From Geothrix sp. (lineage in GTDB: Bacteria > Acidobacteriota > Holophagae > Holophagales > Holophagaceae), in the NCBI RefSeq assembly GCF_030219325.1, contig NZ_CP126625.1, positions 124,001 through 188,000 of the forward strand: a stretch of 64,000 nucleotides of DNA, in the 5' to 3' direction. Made by a program: the position numbers and the translations under genes. Below, piece after piece: positions 26,911-35,554 of the stretch (its first letter is position 1; each line of letters starts with the position of its first letter). The notes under the pieces were generated by a model. The model saw only the letters and a list, made by a program, of their open reading frames with translations, did no database searches and was not told the DNA's origin.

Positions 26911-29639
26911 AACCCGTGCTGCTGGCGCTCGGGCTTTCCGTCCTGCTGGCGGGCCAGACCCCGCCGCCCGGTGTCCCCCCGCCGGGGGCGCCCCGCCGCA
27001 TCGACGTGGAGGTGCAGCCCGCGGACATGGTGTTCCGCTTCACCCCCCGGGTGACCATCCCCGGCATGCCCCGCGTGGCGGTGGCCCTCAGCGGCGGCGG
27101 GGCCCGCGGCCTGGCGCACATCGGCGTCCTCCAGCGCTTCGAGGAGGTGGGCTTCCCCCTGGACAGCGTCACCGGCACCAGCGCCGGCGCCCTGGTGGGC
27201 GCGCTCTACGCCAGCGGGTTCTCGGCCAAGGAGATCGAGGACCTGTTCAACCGGCTGGACCTGACCCGCGCCTTCCTGGAGCCGCTGTGGCGCAACCCGG
27301 GGGAGACCCTGGGCGAGCAGGAGGAGCGGAGCGACACCTTCCTCTCCATCGAGCGGCACCAGGGTCGCCTTTCGCTGGCCCAGGGTCTCCGCAGCGGGGT
27401 CGAGGTCCAGCACACGCTCCAGGGCCTGCTGGCCCGGGGCGCGTATTTCTCGGGAGGCGACTTCGACCGGCTCCAGCGCCCGCTCCGCATCCTGGCCACC
27501 AACCTGGAGACGGGGCAGGGGCGGGTCTTTGGGCGGGGCGACCTGGTGGAGGCCGTGCGGGCCTCCATGTCCATCCCCGGCGGCTTCCGCCCCGTCATCA
27601 TCGAGGGCCAGCAGTACGTGGACGGGGCCCTGGTGGAGAACATCCCCGTCAGCACGGCCAAGGAGGCCTTCCATCCCGACCTGGTCATCGCCGTGGACAC
27701 CAGCTCGCCCCTGGAGCAGCGGCCGGCCCTGAGCATCCTGTCCGTGGCGGCCCGCAGCCTGGATCTGGTGGTGGAACGGCGCCAGTGGGAAAGCCGCGCC
27801 GCCGCGGATTTCGTGATCCGTCCGGACATCCGGGGCGTGAACTTCCTGGAGTACGGCACCGACGGGGCCAAGCTGGTGCGCCAGGGCCGCGAAGGGTTTG
27901 ACGCCCGCCGGGAGGCCCTGCGGGAGCTGATGCGCAGCCGCCTGAGCCAGGAGCGCCTGGACGCGAGCCAAGTCGCCTTCGAATGCCCCGGCGGGCTGAG
28001 CCCGGCCATGGCCGGACTGTTGGCGGAGGGTGTGAAGCCCGGGCCGGATGGCATCCTGCTCCAGGACGCCCAGATCCTGCTCCAGCAGGTGCTCGTCCAC
28101 GGGCTGGCCCAGGAGGCCTGGGCCACGGTGGATCCGGGGCGCGTCCTCACCATCCACCTGCGGCCCTTCCCGGCGATCCGATCCGTGGAGGTGCAGGCGC
28201 CCGATGGCTGGCGGGCCGCCATCCAGAGCGCCGTGGCCGATGCGGTGAAGGTGGGCGAGCCCTTCAATCCCCAGCTGTTCGGCCGGATGATGGGGCACCT
28301 GGTCTACCGCTTCCTCATGGAGGGCGGGCCCCTGGTGGATGTGCGGGGTTCGATGTTCGAACCCCAGACCGGGCACCTCCTCATCAGCGTCGACGAGCCC
28401 TTCATCACCAAGGTCGAGGCCCGCTCGGCCGCCGGCGCGCCGGTGGCGGAACCCCACCTCCTGCGCCTGCTCGGAGAGTTGAAGGGACGCCCCTTCCGCC
28501 CAGCGGACCTGCAGAATCGCGTGGCCTTGGCGGAGCATCGGCTCCACCTGGCAGAACTGCGCTACCAGCTGCGGCCGGATGGCGAGGGGGGCACGGCCAT
28601 CACCCTCGTCCCCGTCCCGCTGCAGCGCGAGCGGCTCGATCTTTCGCTGGGTTACGAGACCACCCTGGGCAGCCAGGTGGGTCTGGCCTACCGGGCGGTG
28701 GACCTGGGCTTCAGGGGCACGGAGCTGCAGCTGAGCGCGGCCCGAAACCGGCTGCAGGAGCGGGCCACGCTCTCCGTCGGGAGCCCCTTCGGCTTCTCGC
28801 CCGGCACGGGGGTCGAGCTGGTGGCGGATTACTGGCAGCAGCGGCTGGAGCTGCCCCTGCTGTGGGTGGCGCCCGAGCTGCCGGGCGATGGCCTGGGTGC
28901 GCGGATCAGCGCCTCCGACCTGATGCTGCGGACCTTCTTCCGCTTCAGCAACCTGGGCACGGGGAAGGTGAGCCTCGACCTCGGGCGCCGGAACGCCGCC
29001 TTCCGGGAGGATGGCCAGCGGCGGACCCAGAACCAGGATGCGGCCTTCCTCTCCGGGGAGTGGGACAACTTCGACCGGCACACCATGCCGCGGGATGGCC
29101 TCCTGCTGCGGGCGCGGTTCGGCGCGGGGCATGCCCTCGCGGGTGAGCTGCCCGGAGCCACCTTCCAGCAGAGCTACTTCCGGGCCCGGGGACTGACTTC
29201 CATCGGGGAGCACCTGGGCTTCGACCTCGACACGGAGTGGGGCCAGGGGCGGCGCCTGCCCCTGGATCGCTGGTGGGTGCTGGGGGGCCCCTCCTTCGTC
29301 ATCGGCTCCCGATCCCTGGGCTTCATGGCGCCCAACTTCGCGGCGGTGCGCTTCGGCGTCCCCCTGCGCCTCTACATGGGCCTGGGCCTCACGGTGGAGC
29401 TGACCCCCCGCTTCGACCTGGCCTGGGTGGCCCAGGACCCCGCTGACCTGCTCAAGCCCGAGGTGGATTTCCGGGCCCAGGGCACGGGGCTGATGCTGCG
29501 CACGACCCTGTCCAATTTCTACGTGGAGCTGGCCTACGGCTTCCTGAAGGTCCGCACCCCCCAGGATGGCGGCCGGGCCGTGGGCAGCTTCAATGTCCTC
29601 ATCGGCACCCAGCCCTTCGACCTCTGGAAGCGGCATTAG
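26907..29639 (+). CDS. patatin-like phospholipase with POTRA/beta-barrel (PlpD-like, type Vd)
   Basis: A 910-residue outer-membrane protein. A signal peptide (LLALGLSVLLAGQ) leads to a patatin domain (~55-330): oxyanion loop SGGGARG (62-68), nucleophile Ser92 in GTSAG, Asp239 in VDGA; Ser-Asp is the patatin dyad. Next come POTRA-like units (~370-530; RVLTIHLRPFPAIRSVEV) and a BamA-type surface-antigen barrel (~560-910; LDLSLGYETTLGSQVGLAYRA, then GLGLTVELTPRFDLAWVA). This is the PlpD-type autotransporter layout, in which the lipase is carried to the surface or released. It starts within the rph stop (ATGA). Phospholipase A activity on membranes is expected from the family; target unknown. Confidence 0.92.
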   Translation: MKPVLLALGLSVLLAGQTPPPGVPPPGAPRRIDVEVQPADMVFRFTPRVTIPGMPRVAVALSGGGARGLAHIGVLQRFEEVGFPLDSVTGTSAGALVGALYASGFSAKEIEDLFNRLDLTRAFLEPLWRNPGETLGEQEERSDTFLSIERHQGRLSLAQGLRSGVEVQHTLQGLLARGAYFSGGDFDRLQRPLRILATNLETGQGRVFGRGDLVEAVRASMSIPGGFRPVIIEGQQYVDGALVENIPVSTAKEAFHPDLVIAVDTSSPLEQRPALSILSVAARSLDLVVERRQWESRAAADFVIRPDIRGVNFLEYGTDGAKLVRQGREGFDARREALRELMRSRLSQERLDASQVAFECPGGLSPAMAGLLAEGVKPGPDGILLQDAQILLQQVLVHGLAQEAWATVDPGRVLTIHLRPFPAIRSVEVQAPDGWRAAIQSAVADAVKVGEPFNPQLFGRMMGHLVYRFLMEGGPLVDVRGSMFEPQTGHLLISVDEPFITKVEARSAAGAPVAEPHLLRLLGELKGRPFRPADLQNRVALAEHRLHLAELRYQLRPDGEGGTAITLVPVPLQRERLDLSLGYETTLGSQVGLAYRAVDLGFRGTELQLSAARNRLQERATLSVGSPFGFSPGTGVELVADYWQQRLELPLLWVAPELPGDGLGARISASDLMLRTFFRFSNLGTGKVSLDLGRRNAAFREDGQRRTQNQDAAFLSGEWDNFDRHTMPRDGLLLRARFGAGHALAGELPGATFQQSYFRARGLTSIGEHLGFDLDTEWGQGRRLPLDRWWVLGGPSFVIGSRSLGFMAPNFAAVRFGVPLRLYMGLGLTVELTPRFDLAWVAQDPADLLKPEVDFRAQGTGLMLRTTLSNFYVELAYGFLKVRTPQDGGRAVGSFNVLIGTQPFDLWKRH

Positions 29640-29645
29640 CATCAT

Positions 29646-29725
29646 CCGGGGGTTCCTCGCTCCGCTGCGCTGCGCGAACACCCCCGGGCCCCCACGCTCT
29701 GCCCGGCGGAGCCGGGCTTCGCTTT
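29646..29725 (+). repeat. paired hairpins downstream of the patatin gene
   Basis: CCGGGGGTTC (29646-29655) pairs with GAA-CA-CCCCCGG (29676-29687) across a GC-rich loop. It is followed by GCCCGGC-GGA-GCCGGGC (29701-29717) and then TTCGCTTT. The second hairpin with its T-rich tail could end the rpiB-rph-patatin transcript. The remaining part of the 29640-29884 gap shows no gene. Confidence 0.5.
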
Positions 29726-29848
29726 GATGCTCTCCGGGAAGGCCCGCGCTTGGCCAGGCGCCTCCGCCTTCAGGTGGTGAGCGGTCTGTGGTGGTAGGGT
29801 CTGTGACCCGATCCACAAGGGTTCCTTCCGGGGCCGCCTGATACCCTG

Positions 29849-29872
29849 GAGCGTTGGTTTTCAACGCTCTTT
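29849..29872 (+). promoter_or_regulatory. hairpin with T-tail in the gcvPA leader
   Basis: GAGCGTTG (29849-29856), loop GTTTT, and CAACGCTC (29862-29869) then TTT form a perfect 8-base stem ending 12 bases before the gcvPA ATG at 29885. It looks like a short terminator or a translation-blocking stem in the 5' leader. No glycine-riboswitch core was found around it. Confidence 0.45.
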
Positions 29873-29884
29873 GCCGAGGCCGCC

Positions 29885-31237
29885 ATGCGCTACCTGCCCT
29901 CTTCCCCTGTCGAGGATCGTGCCCTCCTGGACACCATCGGCGTCCCGGACGCCGAGGCGCTGCTGGTGGGCATCCCGGAGCCGCTGCGCCTGGGGCGGGA
30001 GCTGGACCTCCCCACCCAGGGTTCCGAGCAGGAAGTGGCCTGGCAGATGATGGGCCTGGCCAACAAGAACATGCGCTTCTGCGCGCAGTTCCTGGGCGCC
30101 GGGGCCTACGACCACTTCGTGCCCTCGGCCATCGACGCCATGATCAGCCGCCAGGAGTGGTTCACGGCCTACACGCCCTACCAGCCCGAGATCAGTCAGG
30201 GCACCCTGCAGCACATCTTCGAGTACCAGACCCTCATCTGCGACCTGACGGGCCTGGAAGTGACCAACGCCAGCCTCTACGACGGCGGCACGGCCTGTGT
30301 CGAGGCCGCACTGATGGCCGTGCGCGTGGCGAAGAAGCGCAACACGGTGCTCATCAGCCGTGGCCTGCACCCCATGTACCGCGATGTGCTCAAGACCAAC
30401 TTCGATCCGCACGAGGACCTGCACCTGGTGGAGGTCGGCCTGAAGGATGGCGTCACGGACCTGGCCGACCTGCAGGCCAAGCTCAACGGCGACGTGGCCG
30501 CGGTGATGGTGGGCTATCCCAACTTCCTGGGCGTGGTGGAGGACCTCACGGCCCTGGCCGGCCCCGTCCACGCGGCCGGTGCCCTGTTGATCAGCGTCAC
30601 GCAGGAGGCCTTCGCCTTCGGCTGGTTCGAGGCCCCCGGCAAGGTCGGCGCGGACATGGCCTGCGGGGAGGCGATGTCGCTGGGCAACAAGCCCAACTTC
30701 GGCGGCCCCTTCCTGGGCTTCCTGGCCGTGAAGGATGCCCACAAGCGCGAGATCCCCGGCCGCGTGGTGGGCCAGACCAAGGATCTGGAGGGCCGCACGG
30801 GCTACGTGCTGACCCTCACCGCCCGCGAGCAGCACATCCGCCGCGACAAGGCCACTTCCAACATCTGCTCGAATCAAGGTCTCGTGGCGTTGCGCGCCAA
30901 CATCTTCATGCAGCTGGCCGGCCCCGAGGGGCTCAAGGGCCTCGCCGAGCAGAACGCCGCCAAGGCCCAGTACCTGCGCCAGCGCCTGCTGGAGCTGCCG
31001 GACATGGAGCCGGTGGGTGACCAGCCCTTCTTCAACGAGTTCGTGCTGCGCTACACCGGCGACTACGCCGCGCTGCAGGAGGCCTGCCTGAAGGAGAGCC
31101 TGCTGCCGGGCCTGGACCTGGGCCGCTTCTATCCCGAGTACGCGGGCTGCATCCTCTGGTGCGCCACGGAACTCCACACCCGCCAGATGATCGAGAGCCT
31201 CGTCGAGATCCTGGCCCGCGTCCCCGCCACGGTTTGA
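29885..31237 (+). CDS. gcvPA: glycine dehydrogenase (decarboxylating) subunit 1
   Basis: A 450-residue alpha subunit of the two-chain P-protein of the glycine cleavage system, which decarboxylates glycine and passes the aminomethyl group to lipoyl-GcvH. Typical sequences: RYLPSSPVEDRALLDTIGV at the start, FLGAGAYDHFVPSAIDAMI, FTAYTPYQPEISQGTLQ, FEYQTLICDLTGLEV, SLYDGGTACVEAALMA, and the later VVGQTKDLEGRTGYVLTL. The PLP lysine is not in this subunit but in GcvPB, the next gene, 10 bases downstream. gcvT and gcvH are not in the window. A hairpin just upstream may regulate it. The split P-protein is common in deep-branching and Gram-positive lineages. Confidence 0.96.
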   Translation: MRYLPSSPVEDRALLDTIGVPDAEALLVGIPEPLRLGRELDLPTQGSEQEVAWQMMGLANKNMRFCAQFLGAGAYDHFVPSAIDAMISRQEWFTAYTPYQPEISQGTLQHIFEYQTLICDLTGLEVTNASLYDGGTACVEAALMAVRVAKKRNTVLISRGLHPMYRDVLKTNFDPHEDLHLVEVGLKDGVTDLADLQAKLNGDVAAVMVGYPNFLGVVEDLTALAGPVHAAGALLISVTQEAFAFGWFEAPGKVGADMACGEAMSLGNKPNFGGPFLGFLAVKDAHKREIPGRVVGQTKDLEGRTGYVLTLTAREQHIRRDKATSNICSNQGLVALRANIFMQLAGPEGLKGLAEQNAAKAQYLRQRLLELPDMEPVGDQPFFNEFVLRYTGDYAALQEACLKESLLPGLDLGRFYPEYAGCILWCATELHTRQMIESLVEILARVPATV

Positions 31238-31247
31238 GGAGAGAGCC

Positions 31248-32777
31248 ATGTTCCTTCGTCAGCGCGAACCCCTCTCCTTTGAACGCTCCGTCCCCGGCAA
31301 GCGGGGCATGGACCTGCCGAAACTCGACGTGCCCGCCGCCCAGGACACCCGTCCCGCCCACCTGAAGCGCCGCGGTTTCGACGCCTTGCCCGAGCTGAGC
31401 GAAGTGGAGGTCATCCGCCACTTCACCCGCCTCTCCAAGTGGAACTACGGCGTGGACGACGGCATGTATCCGCTGGGCAGCTGCACCATGAAGCACAACC
31501 CGCGGCTGAATGAAAAGGTTGCCGGCATGCCGGGCTTCACGGACAGCCACCCCATGGCGCCGGACGCCCTCGTCCAGGGCAACCTGGAGATGCTCTACAC
31601 CCTACAGGAGTGGCTGAAGGAGATCACGGGCCTGCCCGGTGTCACCCTGCAGCCCAGCGCCGGCGCCGCCGGCGAGCTCACCGGCGTCATGCTCATCCGC
31701 GCCTACCACCTGAGCCACGGCCGCAAGCGTCGCGTCATCCTCATCCCGGACAGTGGCCATGGCACCAACCCCGCCACCGCCGCCATGGCGGGCTACGAGG
31801 TGGTGGAGCTGCCCTCCGGCCCCGATGGCACCATCAGCTTCGACGACGTCACCGATCCCGTGAACGGCAAGGTGCGCAAGGGCCTCAAGACGCTGGTGAG
31901 CGAGCTGGGCAGCGAGATCGCCGGCGCCATGATCACCAACCCCAACACCATCGGCGTCTTCGAGTACCGCTTCAAGGAGATCAGCGACCTGCTGCACAGC
32001 GTGGACGCCCTGGTCTACATGGACGGCGCCAACATGAACGCGCTCGTCGGCGTGGCGCGGCCCGGTGACTTCGGCGTGGACGTCATGCACCTGAACCTGC
32101 ACAAGACCATGTCCACGCCCCACGGCGGCGGCGGTCCCGGCGCCGGTCCCGTGTGCTGCGGCGCAAACCTCATGCCCTTCCTGCCCGTGCCCGTGGTCGT
32201 GCGCGACACCGTGAAGGTAGGCGAAGGGGAAGTGCCGAAGCACAGCTACCGCATGGACTGGGACCAGCCCCAGAGCATCGGCAAGGTGCACACCTTCTAC
32301 GGCAACTTCGGGATCCTGGTGCGGGCCCTCACCTACTGCCTGAGCCACGGCTCCGACGGCCTGAAGGAGGCGACCCTGCGCGCCATCGTCAACGCCAACT
32401 ACATCCGCACCCGCCTGAAGGGCGCCTACGCCCTGCACATCGACTCGCCCACCCTGCACGAGGTGGTCTTCAGCGACACCCACCAGGCCAAGCACGACGT
32501 GCACACCCTGGACATCGCCAAGCGCCTCATCGACCACGGCTACCACCCGCCCACGATCTACTTCCCCCTGATCGTGCCCGGCGCGCTGATGATCGAGCCC
32601 ACGGAGAGCGAGGGCAAGGATGAGTTGGACGCCTTCTGCGACACCATGCTCGCCATCGCCAGGGAAGCCGAGGAGAACCCCGACGCCCTGCACCAGGCCC
32701 CGACCCTCGCGCCCCTGCGGCGCATGGACGAGACCACGGCCGCCCGCAAGCCCGTGCTGCGGTGGACGAAGGGTTGA
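31248..32777 (+). CDS. gcvPB: glycine dehydrogenase (decarboxylating) subunit 2
   Basis: A 509-residue beta subunit of the P-protein. The PLP-binding lysine lies in HLNLHKTMSTPHGGGGPGAG. Other family marks: YPLGSCTMKHNPRLNEK, SAGAAGELTGVMLIRAYH, IPDSGHGTNPATAAM, TNPNTIGVFE and YMDGANMNALVG. It is about 25 residues longer than many homologues, through the N-terminal leader before RGMDLPKLDVP. GAGGAGAGAG-type purines precede the ATG at 31248. With GcvPA it forms the active heterotetramer. The pair ends at a strong bidirectional terminator. Confidence 0.96.
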   Translation: MFLRQREPLSFERSVPGKRGMDLPKLDVPAAQDTRPAHLKRRGFDALPELSEVEVIRHFTRLSKWNYGVDDGMYPLGSCTMKHNPRLNEKVAGMPGFTDSHPMAPDALVQGNLEMLYTLQEWLKEITGLPGVTLQPSAGAAGELTGVMLIRAYHLSHGRKRRVILIPDSGHGTNPATAAMAGYEVVELPSGPDGTISFDDVTDPVNGKVRKGLKTLVSELGSEIAGAMITNPNTIGVFEYRFKEISDLLHSVDALVYMDGANMNALVGVARPGDFGVDVMHLNLHKTMSTPHGGGGPGAGPVCCGANLMPFLPVPVVVRDTVKVGEGEVPKHSYRMDWDQPQSIGKVHTFYGNFGILVRALTYCLSHGSDGLKEATLRAIVNANYIRTRLKGAYALHIDSPTLHEVVFSDTHQAKHDVHTLDIAKRLIDHGYHPPTIYFPLIVPGALMIEPTESEGKDELDAFCDTMLAIAREAEENPDALHQAPTLAPLRRMDETTAARKPVLRWTKG

Positions 32778-32789
32778 TCCTTCCCCATG

Positions 32790-32823
32790 CGAAAAACGCG
32801 GGCCATCCGGCCCGCGTTTTTCG
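32790..32823. terminator. bidirectional intrinsic terminator, gcvPB / modC
   Basis: CGAAAAACGCGGGCC (32790-32804), loop ATCC, and GGCCCGCGTTTTTCG (32809-32823) form a perfect 15-base stem with A-runs and T-runs at its base. It can therefore end transcription from both sides: gcvPAB on the plus strand and modABC, whose last gene stops at 32852, on the minus strand. Confidence 0.92.
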
Positions 32824-32851
32824 TTGGCCTCCGCCTGCGGCGGAGTCGGAA

Positions 32852-33964
32852 TCAATCGTGCGGGATGAGGTGCACGGCCGCGGCCTTGAGGATGGCGCAG
32901 ACGCCGTCCCCTTCTGAAAGCCCGAGGTCGGTGCAGGCCTGGCGCGTGACGAGGCTCTCCAGGGGGAAGCCGCAGTCGAGGCTGATGCGGACCAGGGACC
33001 CTTCCGGGTTCAGGGCGGTGATGCGGGCGGGGAGTCGGTTGCGGGCCGTGGATCCGGAGCCGGCTCCGCTGCCGCGCTCCACGGCCACGTCCTCGCCGCG
33101 GATGCAGATGAAGACCTCCCAGCCCAGTCCACCCGGGTCGGCGGCGAAGATGCGGGCCGAGCCCACGGCGATGGTGGCCATGCCCCCCACGATGGATTCG
33201 ATCTGGCCGCGCACTACGGTCTCCACGCCCAGGATCCGCGCCACGGCGGGATCCGTGGGGCGGTCGAAGACCTGCTGGATGTCGCCGCACTGGCAGACGC
33301 GGCCCTGGTCCATCACCACCAGGCGGTCCCCGAGCTGGAGGGCCTCGGCACGGTCATGGGTCACCAGCACGGTGGGGATGTCGAGGGTGCGGAGCAGGTC
33401 GCGCAGCTCCTTGCGCAGCCGCACCTGGGAGGGCCGGTCCAGGGCCGTCAGAGGCTCGTCCAGGAGGAGCAGGGCCGGCTTCCGGGCCAGGGCCCGGCCC
33501 AGGGCCACCCGCTGCTGCTGGCCACCGGAGAGCTCGCCGGGGTGGCGGCCCTCCAGGTCCCGGAGATCCAGCAGGGTGAGGAGCTCGTCCACCCGGGCGC
33601 GCCGCTCGCGGGTGCCGAGCGAGGCCAGCCCGTAGCCGAGGTTCGCGGCCACGCTGAGGTGCGGGAAGAGGGCGTAGGCCTGGGGCAGGAAGCCCAGGTC
33701 GCGGGCCTGGGGCGGACGGTGGATGCCCCCGGCGGCATCGGACCAGGTGGCGGCGCCGAAGCGGATGCTGCCGCGATCCGCCCGCTCCAGCCCGGCCAGG
33801 AGGCGCAGGGCCGTGGTCTTGCCCGAGCCCGAGGGCCCGAACAGCACGGTCACGGAAAAGCCCGGCTGCGGGATCTCGAAGCGGGCCTCCACGGCGGGGC
33901 CGCCCCGGTAGTGGCGCTCGGCGTCCGCCAGCAGATGGGGGCCGCGGTTCAGATGAGCGTCCAC
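32852..33964 (-). CDS. modC: molybdate ABC transporter ATP-binding protein
   Basis: A 370-residue ATPase of the molybdate (or tungstate) importer. The ABC domain has Walker A GPSGSGKTTALRLLAG, Q-loop LPQAYALFPHLSV, signature LSGGQQQRVALGRAL, Walker B LLLLDEPLTALD and switch VTHDRAEA. A C-terminal TOBE/molbindin-type domain (~285-370; ARITALNPEGSLVRISLDCG) is diagnostic of ModC and binds oxyanion for feedback control. No ATG fits; the GTG at 33964 is preceded by AGAGGAAG (33967-33974) and overlaps modB by 16 bases, so it is the preferred start. Frame upstream is antisense to nothing real and lies within modB. Confidence 0.92.
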   Translation of the reverse strand: MDAHLNRGPHLLADAERHYRGGPAVEARFEIPQPGFSVTVLFGPSGSGKTTALRLLAGLERADRGSIRFGAATWSDAAGGIHRPPQARDLGFLPQAYALFPHLSVAANLGYGLASLGTRERRARVDELLTLLDLRDLEGRHPGELSGGQQQRVALGRALARKPALLLLDEPLTALDRPSQVRLRKELRDLLRTLDIPTVLVTHDRAEALQLGDRLVVMDQGRVCQCGDIQQVFDRPTDPAVARILGVETVVRGQIESIVGGMATIAVGSARIFAADPGGLGWEVFICIRGEDVAVERGSGAGSGSTARNRLPARITALNPEGSLVRISLDCGFPLESLVTRQACTDLGLSEGDGVCAILKAAAVHLIPHD

Positions 33965-34623
33965 GGCTTCCTCTGGTGGCGCCGCAGGGCGTAGGTGAAG
34001 GTGAGCACCAGGAAGGACACGCCCAGCAGCAGCGCGGCGGTGCGGGCCGCGGGGGCGTAGTCCATGGCCTGCACCTGGTCGTAGATGGCGATGCTCACGG
34101 TGCGGGTGCGGCCCGGCAGGTTGCCGCCCACCATGAGCACCACGCCGAACTCGCCCAGGGTGTGGGCGAAGCTGAGCACCACGCCCGTGAGGATGCCCGC
34201 CCAGCTGAGCGGTGCGATGACGCGCAGGAAGGTGCGGACCCGCGATTCGCCGAGACACCAGGAGGCCTCGATGAGCCCGCGGTCCACGGCGGCGAAGGCG
34301 GCGGCCAGGGGCTGGATCATGAAGGGCAGGCTGTAGAGCACGGAGGCCAGGAGCAGGCCCTCGAAGGAGAAGGGCAGGGTGCGGCCGAAGAGGTTCTCCC
34401 AGGCGCGGCCGAAGGGGCTGCGGGGCCCCATGGCCATGAGCAGGTAGAAGCCCAGCACCGTGGGGGGCAGCACCAGGGGCATGGCCACCACGGCCTCCAC
34501 CAGGAACTTCCAGCGCCGCCGGGAGTAGGCCAGCCAGTAGGCCAGGGGGAGGCCCAGGATGAGCAACGAGGCCGTGGTCAGGGCGGCGAGCCCGAGGCTC
34601 AGGCGGATGGCCTGCCAGTCCAT
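33949..34623 (-). CDS. modB: molybdate ABC transporter permease
   Basis: A 224-residue inner-membrane permease with about five hydrophobic segments (LGLAALTTASLLILGLPLAYW, EAVVAMPLVLPPTVLGFYLL, GLLLASVLYSLPFMIQPLA, GILTGVVLSFAHTLGEFGVV, ARTAALLLGVSFLVLTFTY). The EAA loop that contacts ModC is RGLIEASWCLGESRVRTF, followed by the ModB signature FAHTLGEFGVVLMVGGNLPG. The start overlaps the modA stop by one base (TGATG at 34621-34625). Length is normal for the family. Confidence 0.94.
   Translation of the reverse strand: MDWQAIRLSLGLAALTTASLLILGLPLAYWLAYSRRRWKFLVEAVVAMPLVLPPTVLGFYLLMAMGPRSPFGRAWENLFGRTLPFSFEGLLLASVLYSLPFMIQPLAAAFAAVDRGLIEASWCLGESRVRTFLRVIAPLSWAGILTGVVLSFAHTLGEFGVVLMVGGNLPGRTRTVSIAIYDQVQAMDYAPAARTAALLLGVSFLVLTFTYALRRHQRKPWTLI
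33967..33974 (-). promoter_or_regulatory. modC: Shine-Dalgarno deciding the GTG start of modC
   Basis: Read on the minus strand, AGAGGAAG lies inside the end of modB, with GAGG five bases before GTG at 33964. It is the only good ribosome-binding site upstream of the ABC domain. Confidence 0.65.
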
Positions 34624-35390
34624 CAGCGGGCCGCCACCACGAAGCCGTACCGGCGGAGGATCTCCACCGCGGGCGGGGACTGCATGAAGGCGCGGAAGGC
34701 CAGGGCGTCGGCGCGGTTCCGGGCGTGGTTCAGGATCACGCCGCCCTGGTCCAGGGGCGGATGGGCGTCCTCGGGCAGCTCCCAGAAGCGGCCGGAGGCG
34801 GCCATGACGGGGGCCTTGGCCAGGGACAGGGCCAGGATGCCGATGTCGGCGGCGCCGGTCTGCACGAACTGGGCAGTCTGGCCGATGTTCTCGCCGAAGA
34901 CCAGGCGCGGCTGCACGGCCGCCAGCATTCCGAACTTGGCGAGGGCCGCCTCGGCCGCCCGGCCATAGGGCGCCACCCGCGGGTTGGCGATGGCCACCCG
35001 CTTCGCCGCGGGGTGCAGCAGGGCCTTCATGCCCAGCTGCTCCACGGGGATGGGGGAGGCCTTCGGCACCCACAGCACCAGGTGGCCCCGGCTGTAGAGG
35101 AACTCCGTGGTGCCGTCGGCCACGCCCGCTTCCACCAGCTTCTTCGGATAGCTGAGGTCCGCTGAAAGGAAGAGGTCGAAAGGGGCCTTGTTCATCAGCT
35201 GGGCATGGAAGTTTCCGGAGGAGCCGTAGGTGATGGCCACCTCCACGCCGGGATGGGCCTTCATGAAGGCCGCCTTCACCTCCACCAGGGCGAACTGCAG
35301 GTCGGCGGCCGCGGCGATGGCCAGCTGCGGCGATTCCGAACGGCCGACCAGGGCCATCAGGCAGAGCAGCAGGATCCTGAGCTGGAACAT
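34623..35390 (-). CDS. modA: molybdate ABC transporter substrate-binding protein
   Basis: A 255-residue periplasmic binding protein with a signal peptide (QLRILLLCLMALVGRSES). The ModA sequence is clear: AIAAAADLQFALVEVKAAF (oxyanion Ser/Ala site), VAITYGSSGNFHAQL, APFDLFLSADLSYPKKL, RVAIANPRVAPYGRAAEAAL, and FGENIGQTAQFVQTGAADIG. The second-lobe YGxxA..AL and the Q-T-G-AADIG motif are standard for molybdate/tungstate binders. The ATG at 35390 is chosen before the signal peptide, with AAGGA upstream. It is first of modABC; no ModE gene or molybdenum-cofactor riboswitch was seen in its 164-base upstream spacer. Confidence 0.93.
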   Translation of the reverse strand: MFQLRILLLCLMALVGRSESPQLAIAAAADLQFALVEVKAAFMKAHPGVEVAITYGSSGNFHAQLMNKAPFDLFLSADLSYPKKLVEAGVADGTTEFLYSRGHLVLWVPKASPIPVEQLGMKALLHPAAKRVAIANPRVAPYGRAAEAALAKFGMLAAVQPRLVFGENIGQTAQFVQTGAADIGILALSLAKAPVMAASGRFWELPEDAHPPLDQGGVILNHARNRADALAFRAFMQSPPAVEILRRYGFVVAAR

Positions 35391-35554
35391 GCGGTGGTCC
35401 TTGAACGCCCTGTTCGGGGTCCCTCCCATCATGCCCCTTGGGGCGGGTCCGCTCCAGCCTGCGCTTGCGGCGGGAAGCGGCCCCGCCCGGATTGCAGGTG
35501 CGCCCGGGGGTGGGCTCGGTTCTAATCGAGGGCAGGTCCCAAGAAGGAGCTCGC
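35391..35554. promoter_or_regulatory. divergent promoter region, modABC / hybrid kinase
   Basis: This 164-base spacer separates modA (minus) from the kinase gene (plus). It contains GCCCCTTGGGGC, a 12-base palindrome near 35434, but no ATATA-N-TATAT ModE-type site. AAGGAG at 35544-35549 precedes the GTG at 35555 by five bases and decides that start. Confidence 0.4.

Noticed and set aside
26721-29864. Long minus-strand open frame across rph and the patatin gene
   Set aside because: Antisense to two genes with clear catalytic motifs; its translation is low-complexity and matches nothing recognisable.
29640-29884. Glycine riboswitch upstream of gcvPA
   Set aside because: I looked for the two-aptamer core and its conserved GGAGAG/CUGGAGAGA-type blocks and saw none; only a short stem is present.
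35391-35554. ModE site or molybdenum-cofactor riboswitch upstream of modA
   Set aside because: No AT-rich ModE palindrome and no Moco-aptamer-like fold; only a generic GC palindrome.
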